Of a DNA stretch of 64,000 nucleotides, positions 37,135 through 51,231 are shown one piece after another. Each line of letters starts with the position of its first letter. Positions within the stretch are counted from its first letter, which is position 1. Under the pieces are notes generated by a model that was not told the DNA's origin, did no database searches, and saw only the letters and a program-made list of their open reading frames with translations. Source of the DNA: Hydrocarboniphaga sp965279055 (GTDB lineage Bacteria; Pseudomonadota; Gammaproteobacteria; Nevskiales; Nevskiaceae); contig NZ_OZ257125.1 of assembly GCF_965279055.1 (NCBI RefSeq), positions 5,009,663 through 5,073,662 on the forward strand, given 5' to 3'. The translations under genes were made by a program, and so were the position numbers.

Positions 37135-39408
37135 TTACTCCCGCATCAACCACAGCGTCGACAACGGCGGCAGATCCAGAATCAGCGACTGCCCATGCCC
37201 GTGGGCCCAGCCGGCGTCGGTAAACACGCCGCCGTTGTTGCCCTGGTTCGATCCGCCGTACATCGCCGCGTCGGTGTTCAACAACTCGCGCCAGTAACCG
37301 GCCTGCGGCACGCCGACACGATAGGCGCGGCGAAACACCGGCGTCATGTTGCTGATCGCCAGCACCGGCGCGGCGTCGCGCTCATTCCAACGCAGGAACG
37401 CCAGCACGCCGCTTTCGCTGTCGTTGACGACCACCCAGTCGAAGCCCGCCGGCTCGCTGTCCTTCGCATGCAGCGCGCCCTGCGCCGCGTAAAGTGTGTT
37501 GATGTCGCGCACCAGGCGCTGCATGCCGCGGTGCATCGGATGATCCAGCAGATCCCATTCGATCGAGCCGTCGTGGTTCCACTCCTTCCACTGCGCGATC
37601 TCGCCACCCATGAACATCAGCTTCTTGCCGGGATGCGCCCACATGAAGCCGTAATAGGCGCGCAGGTTGGCGAACTTCTGCCAGGCGTCGCCGGGCATCT
37701 TGTTGATCATCGAGCCCTTGCCGTAGACCACTTCGTCGTGGCTCAGCGGCAGCATGAATTTCTCGGAGAACGCGTACACCAGGCCGAACGTCATCGAGTC
37801 GTAGTGCCAGCGCCGGTAGATCGTGTCGGACTCCATGAAATGCAGCGTGTCGTGCATCCAGCCCATGTTCCACTTGTAGTCGAAACCCAGGCCGCCCTGT
37901 GCGACCGGGCCGCTGACCTGCGGGAACGCGGTGGACTCCTCGGCGATCACGCAAGCGCCCGGGCAACGCTCGGCGACCAGCGTGTTCAGATCGCGCAGGA
38001 ACGCGATCGCTTCCAGGTTTTCGCGGCCGCCGTGAATGTTCGGTATCCATTCGCCCTGCTGGCGCGAGTAGTCGCGATACAGCATCGACGCCACCGCATC
38101 CACGCGCAGGCCGTCGACGTGATAGCGCTCCAGCCATTCCAGCGCGCTGCCGAACAGGAAGTTGCGCACCTCAACGCGGCCGAGGTTGTAGATCAGCGTG
38201 TTCCAGTCCTTGTGAAAGCCCTCGAACGGATTGCCGTGCTCGTAGCAGGCGGTGCCGTCGAAGTTCGCCAGGCCGTGGCGGTCGGTCGGGAAATGCGCTG
38301 GCACCCAGTCGAGAATCACGCCGATGCCGGCCGCATGACAGCGATCGACGAAGCGGCCGAAATCTTCCGGCCGGCCGTGTCGCGCGGTCGGCGAGAACAG
38401 GCCCAGCGGCTGGTAACCCCAGGAGCCGTAGAACGGGTGCTCCATGATCGGCATCAGCTCGATATGCGTGAAACCCATATCGGCGACGTAGGGCACCAGG
38501 CGATCCGCCAGCTCGTTCCAGTCCAGTGAGCGGCCGCCGTCTTCGGCAACACGCAGCCAGGAGCCGGTGTGCATTTCGTAAACCGACATCGGCGCGTCGG
38601 CGGCCTGCTTTTTCTGGCGCTGCGCCATCCACTCTGCATCGCTCCAGCGCAGCGGACGCGGATCACCGACGACGCTCGCGGTCGACGGTGGCAGCTCGGT
38701 CGCGCGCGCCACCGGGTCAGCCTTCTCGATGCGCTCGCCGCTGCGTGCCAGCACTTCATACTTGTACACCGTGCCGGCGACGATGCCCGGAATAAACAGC
38801 TCCCAGACGCCGGCGCGGTGGCGCCGGCGCATCGGATTACGGCGGCCGTCCCAGCTGTTGAAGTCGCCGATCACCGAGACGCGCCGCGCATTCGGTGCCC
38901 ACACCGCGAAGCGCGTGCCGACGATGTTGTCTATCGTCGTCACGTGCGCGCCGAGCGTATCCGCGTAGTGCGGATGGCGGCCGTCGGCGAGCAGTTCCAG
39001 ATCCTGCTCGGACAGCAGCGCGCCGAAAGCGTAGGCATCGTCGGCGATCTGCATCGCGCCGCCTTGCCATTCGATGCGCAATCGATAAGCCTCGTCGCGC
39101 GACAGCGGTCCGATGAAGAAACCGTTGTGATGGCGCTGCTTCAGCTCGCCGAGTATCGAGCCATCGCGCCGCGCGATCGCGGTCACCGCCAGCGCGCCGG
39201 GCATCAGCACGCTGACCAGCACGCGTCCATGTTCCTCGCGATGCGGGCCGAGCAGCGCGAACGGATCGTCGTGCCAACCCTGCACCAGCGATTCCAGCGC
39301 GCCGATCTCGGGCAGCGGCACCGGCAGACTCAGCATCTGGTCGGTCAGCATCGGCGCCCCGGCAGCCTGCTTGCGGTCGAAAGTGCGGACGGAAGAAGAA
39401 CGGGCCAT
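37135..39408 (-). CDS. glgB: 1,4-alpha-glucan branching enzyme
   Basis: A protein of 757 residues that forms alpha-1,6 branches on alpha-glucan. An N-terminal CBM48-type module has DPFALLGPHRE, and a second CBM48 contains TRFAVWAPNARRVSVIGDFN. The GH13 barrel has the nucleophile in GLRVDAVASMLY and the acid in VIAEESTAFP. A C-terminal beta domain follows. ATG 39408 has GGAG 8 bases before it; the GTG at 39417 is too close to the same site. It starts 13 bases after the treS end, the last gene of the GlgE-pathway operon. Confidence 0.96.
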   Translation of the reverse strand: MARSSSVRTFDRKQAAGAPMLTDQMLSLPVPLPEIGALESLVQGWHDDPFALLGPHREEHGRVLVSVLMPGALAVTAIARRDGSILGELKQRHHNGFFIGPLSRDEAYRLRIEWQGGAMQIADDAYAFGALLSEQDLELLADGRHPHYADTLGAHVTTIDNIVGTRFAVWAPNARRVSVIGDFNSWDGRRNPMRRRHRAGVWELFIPGIVAGTVYKYEVLARSGERIEKADPVARATELPPSTASVVGDPRPLRWSDAEWMAQRQKKQAADAPMSVYEMHTGSWLRVAEDGGRSLDWNELADRLVPYVADMGFTHIELMPIMEHPFYGSWGYQPLGLFSPTARHGRPEDFGRFVDRCHAAGIGVILDWVPAHFPTDRHGLANFDGTACYEHGNPFEGFHKDWNTLIYNLGRVEVRNFLFGSALEWLERYHVDGLRVDAVASMLYRDYSRQQGEWIPNIHGGRENLEAIAFLRDLNTLVAERCPGACVIAEESTAFPQVSGPVAQGGLGFDYKWNMGWMHDTLHFMESDTIYRRWHYDSMTFGLVYAFSEKFMLPLSHDEVVYGKGSMINKMPGDAWQKFANLRAYYGFMWAHPGKKLMFMGGEIAQWKEWNHDGSIEWDLLDHPMHRGMQRLVRDINTLYAAQGALHAKDSEPAGFDWVVVNDSESGVLAFLRWNERDAAPVLAISNMTPVFRRAYRVGVPQAGYWRELLNTDAAMYGGSNQGNNGGVFTDAGWAHGHGQSLILDLPPLSTLWLMRE

Positions 39409-39421
39409 GTCGGGCACTCCA

Positions 39422-42922
<3,501 letters not shown>

Positions 42923-42963
42923 GGCGGTCTCCTGTTGTTGCTTGGATCGAAGGGGAGCTTCTG

Positions 42964-43070
42964 TCCCCTCTCCCCTTGTGGGAGAGGGCTAGGGAGAGGG
43001 GTTGCGAGGTCGGTCTTCCAACCCCTCTCCCGTCGCTGCGCGACACCCTCTCCCACAAGGGGAGAGGGGA
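42964..43070. repeat. CTCTCCC-type long inverted repeat between glgE and treS
   Basis: Perfect 25-base outer arms (42964-42988 and 43046-43070) and perfect 12-base inner arms (42992-43003 and 43020-43031). It occupies most of the gap between glgE and treS on the same transcript and would form a large cruciform or RNA hairpin. Confidence 0.88.
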
Positions 43071-43087
43071 ATAAGCGGGTGAGGTTC

Positions 43088-46000
43088 TCACGTCGCCGCC
43101 ACGCGCCAGATTGCGAACGGCGCGTCCGGCGTCAGCCGCAGGTGCTGGATCTTTCCGTGCCATTGGAACTTGTGGCCGTGCACCAGATCCTCGACTGCCA
43201 GCGCGCCGTGATCCGGCAGACCGAAATCCCACAGCGGAATTTCGAAGTCGGCCTCCTGCGCGTTGTGCGGGTCCAGGCTGACCGCGATCAGCAGCACGTC
43301 GCGGCGGTCCGGTGTCGCCTTGCAGTAGTAGAGGACTTGATCGTTCCAGCACGGCAGGAACTTCAGCCCCAGATGCGTCTGCAGGGCCGGGTGCATCTTG
43401 CGGATGCGATTCAGCAGCGTGATTTCGCCGCTGATGTTGCCGGGCTTGTTCCAGTCCCAGACGCGGATCTGATACTTCTCCGAATCGAGATATTCTTCCT
43501 TGCCCGGCAGCGCTGCGGCTTCGCACAGTTCGAAGCCGCTGTACACGCCCCACAGGCCGGACAGCGTTGCCGCCAGCGCCGCGCGGATCACGAAGCCCGG
43601 TCGTCCCGAGCCTTGCAGGAACACCGGATTGATGTCCGGCGTGTTGACGAAGAAATGCGGGCGGAAGTACTCGCGCATTTCGGTTTCGTTCAATTCGGTC
43701 AGATACTCGGTGAGTTCGGCCTTGCCGTTGCGCCAGGTGAAGTAGGTGTAGCTCTGCGAATAGCCGATCTTGGCGAGACGGCGCATCAGCTTGGGCCGCG
43801 TGAACGCCTCGGCGAGAAACAGCGCGTCCGGATAGCGGCCACGCACGTCGGCGATCATCCATTTCCAGAACGGCAGCGGCTTGGTGTGCGGGTTGTCGAC
43901 GCGGAACAGGCGCACGCCCTCGTTGCACCAGAACAGCACCGCGTCGCGCAGCGCTACCCACAGCGACGGCATGCTGCCTTCGCTGTAGAAATCGACGTTG
44001 ACGATGTCCTCGTATTTTTTCGGCGGATTCTCGGCGTACTTGATGGTGCCGTCCGGCCGCCACGCGAACCATTCCGGATGATCCTTGAGCCAGGGATGAT
44101 CCGGCGAACACTGGATCGCGAAGTCCAGCGCCAGCTGCAGGCCGTGTTCGAGCGCGGCATCGCGCAGCGCACGAAAATCGTCGAGCGTGCCGAGACGCGG
44201 ATCGACCGCGTCATAGCCGCCGTGCCGGCTGCCGATCGCATAAGGGCTGCCCGGATCGTCCGGCCCGGCGGTCAGCGAATTGTTGCGGCCCTTGCGGTGC
44301 TTCTCGCCGATCGGATGAATCGGCGGGAAATACAGCACGTCGAAGCCCATGTCGCGCACGCGGGGCAATTGAGCGATCACATCGCGAAACGTGCCGTGAC
44401 GGTTTTCGTCGAAGCTCATCGAGCGCGGGAACAGCTCGTACCAGCTGGCATAGCGCGCGCCGGGCGGCTCGGCGTCGACGCACAGCGCCGGCTCGTGGCG
44501 TGCCGAAAACGCGCGCGTGTCGGCGGCGCGCATCAAGGCCGCGGTCTCGTCCGACGCAAGTGCTTCGAAGCGCGCTTCGTCGTCGGCCTTGGCCAGTTGT
44601 TTCAGCAGCGCCGCGAGTTGTGTCGCGTCATCGCCGCCGAGCCGCGCCGCGGCCTCCTGCAGCATGTTGAGGCCTTCCTGCAACTCGACGGCGATCTGCA
44701 GCTTCGCCGCATGCTTCTTCTCGATTTCGTGGCGATAGCTGGCCCAGGCGTCGCGCCAGGCCTCGACCGTGTACAGGTGGCGGCCGAGCCGTTCCAGCGG
44801 AAACTCGCCGACCCAGCGGTCGTTGCCGAGGGGGCGCATGCGCAACTCGCGCCAGTCGCTTTCGTCGGCCGGCCGCCACAGCAGCGCGACGGCGACGCTG
44901 TCGTGGCCGTCCATGAACGCATCGGCCTCGACGATGACGACGTCGCCGACGATGCGCTTCACATGAAAGTCGCCGCCATCCACCGCCGGCGCGATCGCCT
45001 CGATCGCGACGCGCGGTACTTTCAGTGCCGCCTCGATCGTGCGCTTGCTGCGCGCGCTCGCCGGCGTCAGCACCGGCTTGGGCCGCAGCAGGCGATAGAA
45101 CTGCAGGTCGCCCCCGGCCAGCGTGATCGGCTGATCGAGCGCCAGCGCGCCGTCTTCGGTGCTCAGGCTGCTCAAGCCGCCGGCATTGGCGCCGAGCAGC
45201 TGCGCCGGCAGCAGCTCGATGTCCCGGGCCAGATCGGCGTTGGCGACCAGCAGCAGCGCGTCGCTGGCCTGGCGCGGATCGGCGTCGCTGCGCAGCAGTG
45301 CGCTGACGCTGCCGCCTGCACCGCTGAGCGGCACCAGTTTCGCCGGCTGTCGCAGCCGTGCTTCGCTGGCGACCCATTGATTGAGCTGCGTGATTTCCGG
45401 CGACAGGTCGAACAGCGCGTCGTGCTGCCAGCCGCGAAAGTCCTCGGGCGAACCGGAAGTCGGCGACAGCGCATCGATCGCGCCGTATTCGAAGCCCATC
45501 GGCATCAGCCAGCCGCAGCCGCTGCCGATGGCAAGGCGCAACGCACGCTTCGCCGCCCGCGGCGCCAGGTCGGCGCGCGCCGCGCGCCGCGTCGTACGCG
45601 GCTCGAACGGCGCTTCGCAGGACGCGATCACCGGCGCGATGCGTGACAGCTTTTCGTGCTCCTGCAGCAGCCAGTCGCTCTTGAAATCCCACCACGCGGT
45701 CGAGCCGAACACCGCGTCGTAATCCTGGCCGACGAGGCTGTCGATATCGTTCCATTGCAGGCCGGTGGTCGCCGCCACAAAGCGGCAGGGCGCATGCTCG
45801 CGCGCCGCCAGCATCAGCGGCTCGATCAGGCTGCGCGGCACGCGCTGCGGCGTCTGCACGCAAACGCCGGCAATGCCCGCGTCCAGCCATGAGCGGATGC
45901 GTGCGCTCCAGTCGCGCAGCACTTCGCCTGCAACCCAGGGATCGTCGAGCCGCATCGCGCTGGCGCCCTGCCACGGCATCGGCCGGCGCGGATCGGGCGG

Positions 46001-46369
46001 ATCGCCGGCGATGTCCTGCGTTAGCCAGTTGGCATGTTCGCTGGCATGGCGGCCGCCGGTCGCGCTGCGGTCGAGCATGGCGTCGAGCACGATGCCGAGA
46101 CCGGCGTTGCGCGCGGCGTCGGCGATCTGCTTCAGGCCCTGTTGCACAGTGCCCTTGAATTCCAGCGCCGGATGCAGACGCTCGTAGTCGTCGGTCAGCC
46201 AGATCGTGCGGCCCGGCGCGAACACCGAAGGCAGCAGAACGTGATCGAAACCGAGCCTGGAGATGCGCTGGAACTGCCGCGGCCACTCGCTCAAGGGGCC
46301 CGCGAGCAGCGGATGCAGGTAGTAAAAGCGGGGACAAAAACTCATCTGCAGCTGGCTGCCGTCCGACAT
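43088..46369 (-). CDS. glgE: Maltose-1-phosphate maltosyltransferase GlgE with extra N-terminal GH13-like module
   Basis: A protein of 1093 residues from ATG 46369, which has AAGGAGAGG 8 bases upstream. The C-terminal 670 residues are a complete GlgE: N/S domain from about 440 (IEAIAPAVDGGDFHVKRI), GH13_3 barrel, nucleophile in RLFRVDNPHTKP and acid in LFLAEAFTRP. It extends alpha-1,4-glucans with maltosyl units from maltose-1-phosphate. Residues 1-420 form an additional alpha-amylase-like domain whose equivalent strand-4 segment (GIAGVCVQTPQ) lacks the nucleophile Asp, so it is probably non-catalytic. It is the first gene of the glgE-treS-glgB operon. Confidence 0.93.
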   Translation of the reverse strand: MSDGSQLQMSFCPRFYYLHPLLAGPLSEWPRQFQRISRLGFDHVLLPSVFAPGRTIWLTDDYERLHPALEFKGTVQQGLKQIADAARNAGLGIVLDAMLDRSATGGRHASEHANWLTQDIAGDPPDPRRPMPWQGASAMRLDDPWVAGEVLRDWSARIRSWLDAGIAGVCVQTPQRVPRSLIEPLMLAAREHAPCRFVAATTGLQWNDIDSLVGQDYDAVFGSTAWWDFKSDWLLQEHEKLSRIAPVIASCEAPFEPRTTRRAARADLAPRAAKRALRLAIGSGCGWLMPMGFEYGAIDALSPTSGSPEDFRGWQHDALFDLSPEITQLNQWVASEARLRQPAKLVPLSGAGGSVSALLRSDADPRQASDALLLVANADLARDIELLPAQLLGANAGGLSSLSTEDGALALDQPITLAGGDLQFYRLLRPKPVLTPASARSKRTIEAALKVPRVAIEAIAPAVDGGDFHVKRIVGDVVIVEADAFMDGHDSVAVALLWRPADESDWRELRMRPLGNDRWVGEFPLERLGRHLYTVEAWRDAWASYRHEIEKKHAAKLQIAVELQEGLNMLQEAAARLGGDDATQLAALLKQLAKADDEARFEALASDETAALMRAADTRAFSARHEPALCVDAEPPGARYASWYELFPRSMSFDENRHGTFRDVIAQLPRVRDMGFDVLYFPPIHPIGEKHRKGRNNSLTAGPDDPGSPYAIGSRHGGYDAVDPRLGTLDDFRALRDAALEHGLQLALDFAIQCSPDHPWLKDHPEWFAWRPDGTIKYAENPPKKYEDIVNVDFYSEGSMPSLWVALRDAVLFWCNEGVRLFRVDNPHTKPLPFWKWMIADVRGRYPDALFLAEAFTRPKLMRRLAKIGYSQSYTYFTWRNGKAELTEYLTELNETEMREYFRPHFFVNTPDINPVFLQGSGRPGFVIRAALAATLSGLWGVYSGFELCEAAALPGKEEYLDSEKYQIRVWDWNKPGNISGEITLLNRIRKMHPALQTHLGLKFLPCWNDQVLYYCKATPDRRDVLLIAVSLDPHNAQEADFEIPLWDFGLPDHGALAVEDLVHGHKFQWHGKIQHLRLTPDAPFAIWRVAAT

Positions 46370-46526
46370 CGCTGACCTCTCCTTGGTCATGCGCAGGTAC
46401 GGCGGGCACCCGCGCGGAATCGACGGGCGCAAAACATCGGTGAGCTCTTACCGCCTCACCGGTCCGCATCCGTGAGGCTTCAACTTACGCGGCGGATGCT
46501 GAACCTGCGGCGTATTGCGGCAGGGC

Positions 46527-46577
46527 CCCGGGTTTCACCTTGGCAACATTCGATGCGTAGCCCGGGTGAAACCCGGG
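46527..46577. repeat. CCCGGGTTTCACC-type inverted repeat
   Basis: A 13-base arm at 46527-46539 pairs with 46565-46577. The second arm is itself a hairpin (CCCGGGT-gaa-ACCCGGG). The same family occurs at 61029-61079. The 221-base gap between the SDR end and the glgE start contains no other feature that I can support. Confidence 0.8.
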
Positions 46578-46590
46578 ATTTCGCGCATCA

Positions 46591-47442
46591 TCATTCGATC
46601 TGGAAATACTCCGGCCGGCCCGCCGTCCACAGCTCGCCCCAGAGCTTGCCGCCGCCGTCGACGGTCAGCACTTCGCCGGTGATGAAGCTGCCGCTGGAGG
46701 CGCTCAGATAGACGCAGGCTTCGGCGATTTCCATTGCGGTGCCGGGACGCTTCATCGGATTCGCACGCGGGAATTCCTTGCGTGCTTCCGGCGGATAGAC
46801 CTCGAGCCCTTCGGTTGCGGTCAGCCCGGGCGCGACGCAGTTGACGCGGATGTTCAGCGGCGCCCATTCCACTGCCACGGTACGCGAAGCGCCGATGATG
46901 CCGGCCCGCGCGGCGACGGTATGCGCGACACCCGGCATGCCGCGCTCGATCACCACGGCGATGTTGCAGATCGAGCCGGGCGTACCGGTGTCGCGCCAGT
47001 ACTGCGCGGCGCGCTGCATCATGTACCAGGTGCCGTTGAGGTTGTTGTTGATGACCGCGTTCCAGCCCTTGGGCGCGTAGTCGATCGCGTTCTGCGGAAA
47101 CTGGCCGCCGGCGTTGTTGACGGTGTAGTCGAGCCGGCCGAATTCTTGGTGAATACGTTTGAACAGCGCGTCGACCTGCTCGGGCTCGCGCACATTGGTC
47201 GGCACGCTGATCATCGACGCGCCCTGGCTGCGTGCGAAGTCGGTGACGACTTGCAGCTTCTCCGGCGTGCGGCCGCAGATCACCACCTTGGCGCCGAGCC
47301 GCGCGAACAGCAGCGCGGTCGCGCGGCCGATGCCACTGCCGCCGCCGGAGACCATCGCGACTTTTCCGGCGAACAGGTCGGAGCGATAGACCGTGTCGGC
47401 GGACCAGAGGGCTTCGGGGGAGTTGGGGTCGAGTTGATTCAC
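46591..47442 (-). CDS. SDR oxidoreductase, dienoyl/enoyl-CoA reductase-like
   Basis: A protein of 283 residues with a Rossmann fold. The cofactor motif SGGGSGIGRA is at about 34-43, VNNAGG follows, and the NNNLNGTWYMMQRAA segment resembles 2,4-dienoyl-CoA reductases. The usual YxxxK is replaced: the region VAHTVAARAGIIGASRTVAVEW has no Tyr four before a Lys, as in the dienoyl-CoA reductase branch, where the catalytic Tyr and Lys are positioned differently. It probably acts with NADPH in unsaturated fatty-acid beta-oxidation. It is downstream of the isovaleryl-CoA-dehydrogenase-like gene on the same strand, separated by a repeat. Confidence 0.82.
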   Translation of the reverse strand: MNQLDPNSPEALWSADTVYRSDLFAGKVAMVSGGGSGIGRATALLFARLGAKVVICGRTPEKLQVVTDFARSQGASMISVPTNVREPEQVDALFKRIHQEFGRLDYTVNNAGGQFPQNAIDYAPKGWNAVINNNLNGTWYMMQRAAQYWRDTGTPGSICNIAVVIERGMPGVAHTVAARAGIIGASRTVAVEWAPLNIRVNCVAPGLTATEGLEVYPPEARKEFPRANPMKRPGTAMEIAEACVYLSASSGSFITGEVLTVDGGGKLWGELWTAGRPEYFQIE

Positions 47443-47462
47443 AAACAGCCTCGCATTGATGT

Positions 47463-47577
47463 CCCCTCTCCCTCGGGGAGAGGGGCAGGGGTGAGGGCCT
47501 TGCAGATCGGGGCCGGCCTCGTCTCTGAGACGCCCTCATCCGGCGCTTCGCGCCACCTTCTCCCGGAGGGAGAAGGG
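47463..47577. repeat. CTCTCCC-type long inverted repeat between two catabolic genes
   Basis: CCCCTCTCCC (47463-47472) pairs with 47476-47485, followed by GGTGAGGG and closing modules like those at 11157-11270. It fills the gap between the acyl-CoA dehydrogenase and the SDR. Confidence 0.8.
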
Positions 47578-47584
47578 AACAAAA

Positions 47585-48784
47585 TCATCCGCGCAGCAAC
47601 TCACCCGCGATGATCATCTTGCGCACTTCGGTGGTACCGGCGCCGATCTCGAGCAGCTTGATCGAGCGATACAGCCGGTTGATTTCGCTCTCCCAGATGT
47701 AGCCGCTGCCGCCGTGCACCTGCACCGCGTGGTTCAGCACCTTGTTCATCGTCTCGGCCACGTACATCACGCCGGCCGCGGTGATCTTGTGGATGTCGCC
47801 GCGGCCGCCTTCGCTTTCGTCGACCGAATTCGCCGCGCGCAGCACCTGATAGGTGAACACGCGCATCGACTCCACCCAGACGTACATCTCGGCGATCATC
47901 GACTGCACCATCTGGAAATCGGCGATCGGCTTGCCGAACTGCTTGCGCTGCTTGGCGTAGTCGATCGCCAGTTGCAGCGCACGCTCGGCGATGCCGAGAC
48001 AGATCGGCGAGATCATCGCGCGTTCCAGGTCGAGGCCGGACATCACGATCTTGACGCCGCGGTTCTCTTCACCGACCAGATTCTCGGCCGGCACCTTGCA
48101 TTCCTCGAACACCAGCTCGGCGGTCTGCGAGCCGCGGAAGCCCATTTTTTTCAGCTTCTGCGCCACCTTGAAGCCCGGCGCGTGCTTGTCGACGATGAAC
48201 GCGCTGATGCCCTGTGCGCCCTTGTCCTTGTCGGTCTTGGCGTAGACCAGCAGCACGTCGGCGACCGGGCCGTTGGTGATGTAGATCTTGCTGCCGTTGA
48301 GATAGTAGTGGCCGCCTTCACGGCGCGCGGTCGTACGCATCGAGCCGAGCGCGTCGGAGCCGGCGCCGGGCTCGGTCAGGCCGAGTGCGCCGATCAGCTT
48401 GCCGCTGTTCATGCCGGGCAGATACTTCTCGCGCTGCGCGTCGTTGGCATTGCGCAGCAGGTTATTCATGCACAGGTTCTCGTGTGCGACCCAGGCCAGG
48501 CCGAGCGCGTGGTTCCAGCGTGAGAACGCCTGCAGGATCAGGCCGGAGGTGAACACGTCCATGCCCGAGCCGCCGTAGGCTTCCGGCGCGGTGACGCCGA
48601 AGTAACCGGTGGCGCCGATCTTCGGGAAGATCTCCTTGGGCCACCACTCCTCGTCGTCCATTTTCTGCGCGAGCGGATACAGCTCGGCCTGGGCGAAGCG
48701 GTCGGCGTTGCTGAGCACTTCCATCTCGTCGTTGCTGAGGCCGGAGAAGGCCTGCATCACGCTGACGCGCTGATCGTCTGCCAT
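47585..48784 (-). CDS. Acyl-CoA dehydrogenase, isovaleryl-CoA dehydrogenase-like
   Basis: A protein of 399 residues with the complete acyl-CoA dehydrogenase fold (GALGLTEPGAGSD, YLNGSKIYITNG, VQVHGGSGYI). The usual catalytic Glu position in the C-terminal segment reads LLEIGAGTTEVRKMI, with Gly/Ala instead of Glu. A Glu sits in GLDLERAM, the alternative position used by isovaleryl-CoA dehydrogenases. That supports a branched-chain (leucine-catabolic) substrate, although no other leucine-pathway gene is in the window. It is divergent from the class III alcohol dehydrogenase; 48785-48912 is the shared upstream region. Confidence 0.88.
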   Translation of the reverse strand: MADDQRVSVMQAFSGLSNDEMEVLSNADRFAQAELYPLAQKMDDEEWWPKEIFPKIGATGYFGVTAPEAYGGSGMDVFTSGLILQAFSRWNHALGLAWVAHENLCMNNLLRNANDAQREKYLPGMNSGKLIGALGLTEPGAGSDALGSMRTTARREGGHYYLNGSKIYITNGPVADVLLVYAKTDKDKGAQGISAFIVDKHAPGFKVAQKLKKMGFRGSQTAELVFEECKVPAENLVGEENRGVKIVMSGLDLERAMISPICLGIAERALQLAIDYAKQRKQFGKPIADFQMVQSMIAEMYVWVESMRVFTYQVLRAANSVDESEGGRGDIHKITAAGVMYVAETMNKVLNHAVQVHGGSGYIWESEINRLYRSIKLLEIGAGTTEVRKMIIAGELLRG

Positions 48785-48912
48785 GGGTTTTTCTGGATCG
48801 TAGTGAGTCGGACTTACCAGCTAAGATAGGAAGCCGCCGGTGCCGCCGCTTCGTCCAATGAGGTGAGAACCCGGCGCAGCCCCAAGGCGCCAAACTGATT
48901 GGAGAAAACCGC

Positions 48913-50022
<1,110 letters not shown>

Positions 50023-50083
50023 GTGACGCCGGTGCGGTTCTTGCCAATGCTTTGCGCCTGACACACTCGAATCGGAGCCCGGA

Positions 50084-50491
50084 ATGAACGAGCCGACCCG
50101 CAAACTGCTGGACACGTACTACGCGCGCTTCAACGCGCAGGACTGGAACGGCTTTCTCGATCTGCTGACCGACGACGTCGTGCACGACATCAACCAGGGC
50201 GGCCGCGAAACCGGCCGTGATGCGTTCCGCGAATTTTTGAAGCGCATGGATCGCAGCTACAGCGAGCAGATCGTCGACCTCTCGATCACGACCAACGACG
50301 ACGGCTCGCGCGCCGCGGTCGAGTTCACCGTGCTCGGCACCTACAAGAACACCGACGAAGGCCTGCCGCCCGCGACCGGCCAGCAGTACAAGCTGCCGGC
50401 CGGCGCGTTCTTCGAGATCAGCGGCGGCAAGGTCGCGCGTATCAGCAACTACTACAACCTGCAGGACTGGCTGAAGCAGGTGGGCGCGTAA
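50084..50491 (+). CDS. SnoaL/ketosteroid-isomerase-like NTF2-fold protein
   Basis: A protein of 135 residues with an NTF2-like cone: N-terminal helix TRKLLDTYYARFNAQDWNG, then LTDDVVHDINQGG and strands such as AAVEFTVLGTYKNT. Members are isomerases, hydrolases or binding proteins. The catalytic Asp/Tyr set cannot be assigned with certainty, so function is open. It sits 61 bases after frmA and 2 bases before the acetyltransferase gene, and these two plus the nitrilase probably share a transcript. Confidence 0.8.
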   Translation: MNEPTRKLLDTYYARFNAQDWNGFLDLLTDDVVHDINQGGRETGRDAFREFLKRMDRSYSEQIVDLSITTNDDGSRAAVEFTVLGTYKNTDEGLPPATGQQYKLPAGAFFEISGGKVARISNYYNLQDWLKQVGA

Positions 50492-50493
50492 GC

Positions 50494-51090
50494 GTGGAGA
50501 GCCTGCGGCTGCAGAAGCTGGCCGGCGAGGCCATCCTGACCCAGATGGATGCGCTCGCCGCGCTGCGCATCCGCGTGTTTCGCGACTGGCCCTATCTGTA
50601 CGAAGGCAGCGCGGAGTACGAGGCGCATTACCTGCAGGTCTATGTCGACTGTCCGCGCAGCCTCGCCGTGCTGGTCTGGGACGGCGAGCGCTGCATCGGC
50701 GCGTCGACCTGCCTGCCGCTGGCCGACGCGCTGCCGGACATGCAGCAGCCCTTCGTGGAGCGCGGCATGGACTTGTCGCGCATCGACTACTTCGGCGAAT
50801 CGGTGCTGCTGCGCGAATACCGCGGTCGCGGTGTCGGCGTCGAGTTCTTCAGGCAGCGCGAGGCGCATGCACGCGAGCATGGCCTGAGCATCTGCGCGTT
50901 CTGCGCGGTGGATCGCGATCCGCACGATCGGCGCAAGCCGGCCGACTATGCCGGCAACGACGCGTTCTGGACGCATCGCGGCTATCGCAAACAGCCGGAA
51001 ATGGTCAGCCATTTTTCCTGGCCGGACATCGGCGAAAGCGAGTCCAGCGACAAGCCGATGACGTTCTGGATGAGGGAACTGGATGTTTGA
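50494..51090 (+). CDS. GNAT-family N-acetyltransferase
   Basis: A protein of 198 residues from GTG 50494. It contains the acyl-CoA binding loop in LLREYRGRGVGVEFFRQRE (Q/RxxGxG/A pattern) near residues 108-126, followed by the beta-bulge segment ICAFCAVDR. The substrate is unknown. It follows the SnoaL-like gene after 2 bases and precedes the nitrilase-family gene, with a large inverted repeat between. Such GNAT/nitrilase pairs occur elsewhere and suggest a shared small-amide or amine metabolite, but this is inference. Confidence 0.82.
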   Translation: MESLRLQKLAGEAILTQMDALAALRIRVFRDWPYLYEGSAEYEAHYLQVYVDCPRSLAVLVWDGERCIGASTCLPLADALPDMQQPFVERGMDLSRIDYFGESVLLREYRGRGVGVEFFRQREAHAREHGLSICAFCAVDRDPHDRRKPADYAGNDAFWTHRGYRKQPEMVSHFSWPDIGESESSDKPMTFWMRELDV

Positions 51091-51116
51091 TTTCGATTGC
51101 AGCGGCTATCACACAC

Positions 51117-51226
51117 CCCGTTCGTCCCGAGTAGCCCGCAGCGCGGGCGTATCGAGGGACCGGATGGCGGGATCGGCGATCGGGTCCCTCGATACGCCGC
51201 TGCGCGGCTACTCGGGACGAACGGGG
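51117..51226. repeat. Long inverted repeat immediately upstream of the nitrilase-family gene
   Basis: The outer 21 bases of each arm (51117-51137 and 51206-51226) are perfectly complementary, and pairing continues with interruptions to about 51161 and 51182. The 3' arm ends in GGGG at 51223-51226, five bases before ATG 51232, and is the only Shine-Dalgarno candidate of that gene. Confidence 0.88.
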
Positions 51227-51231
51227 GCACA

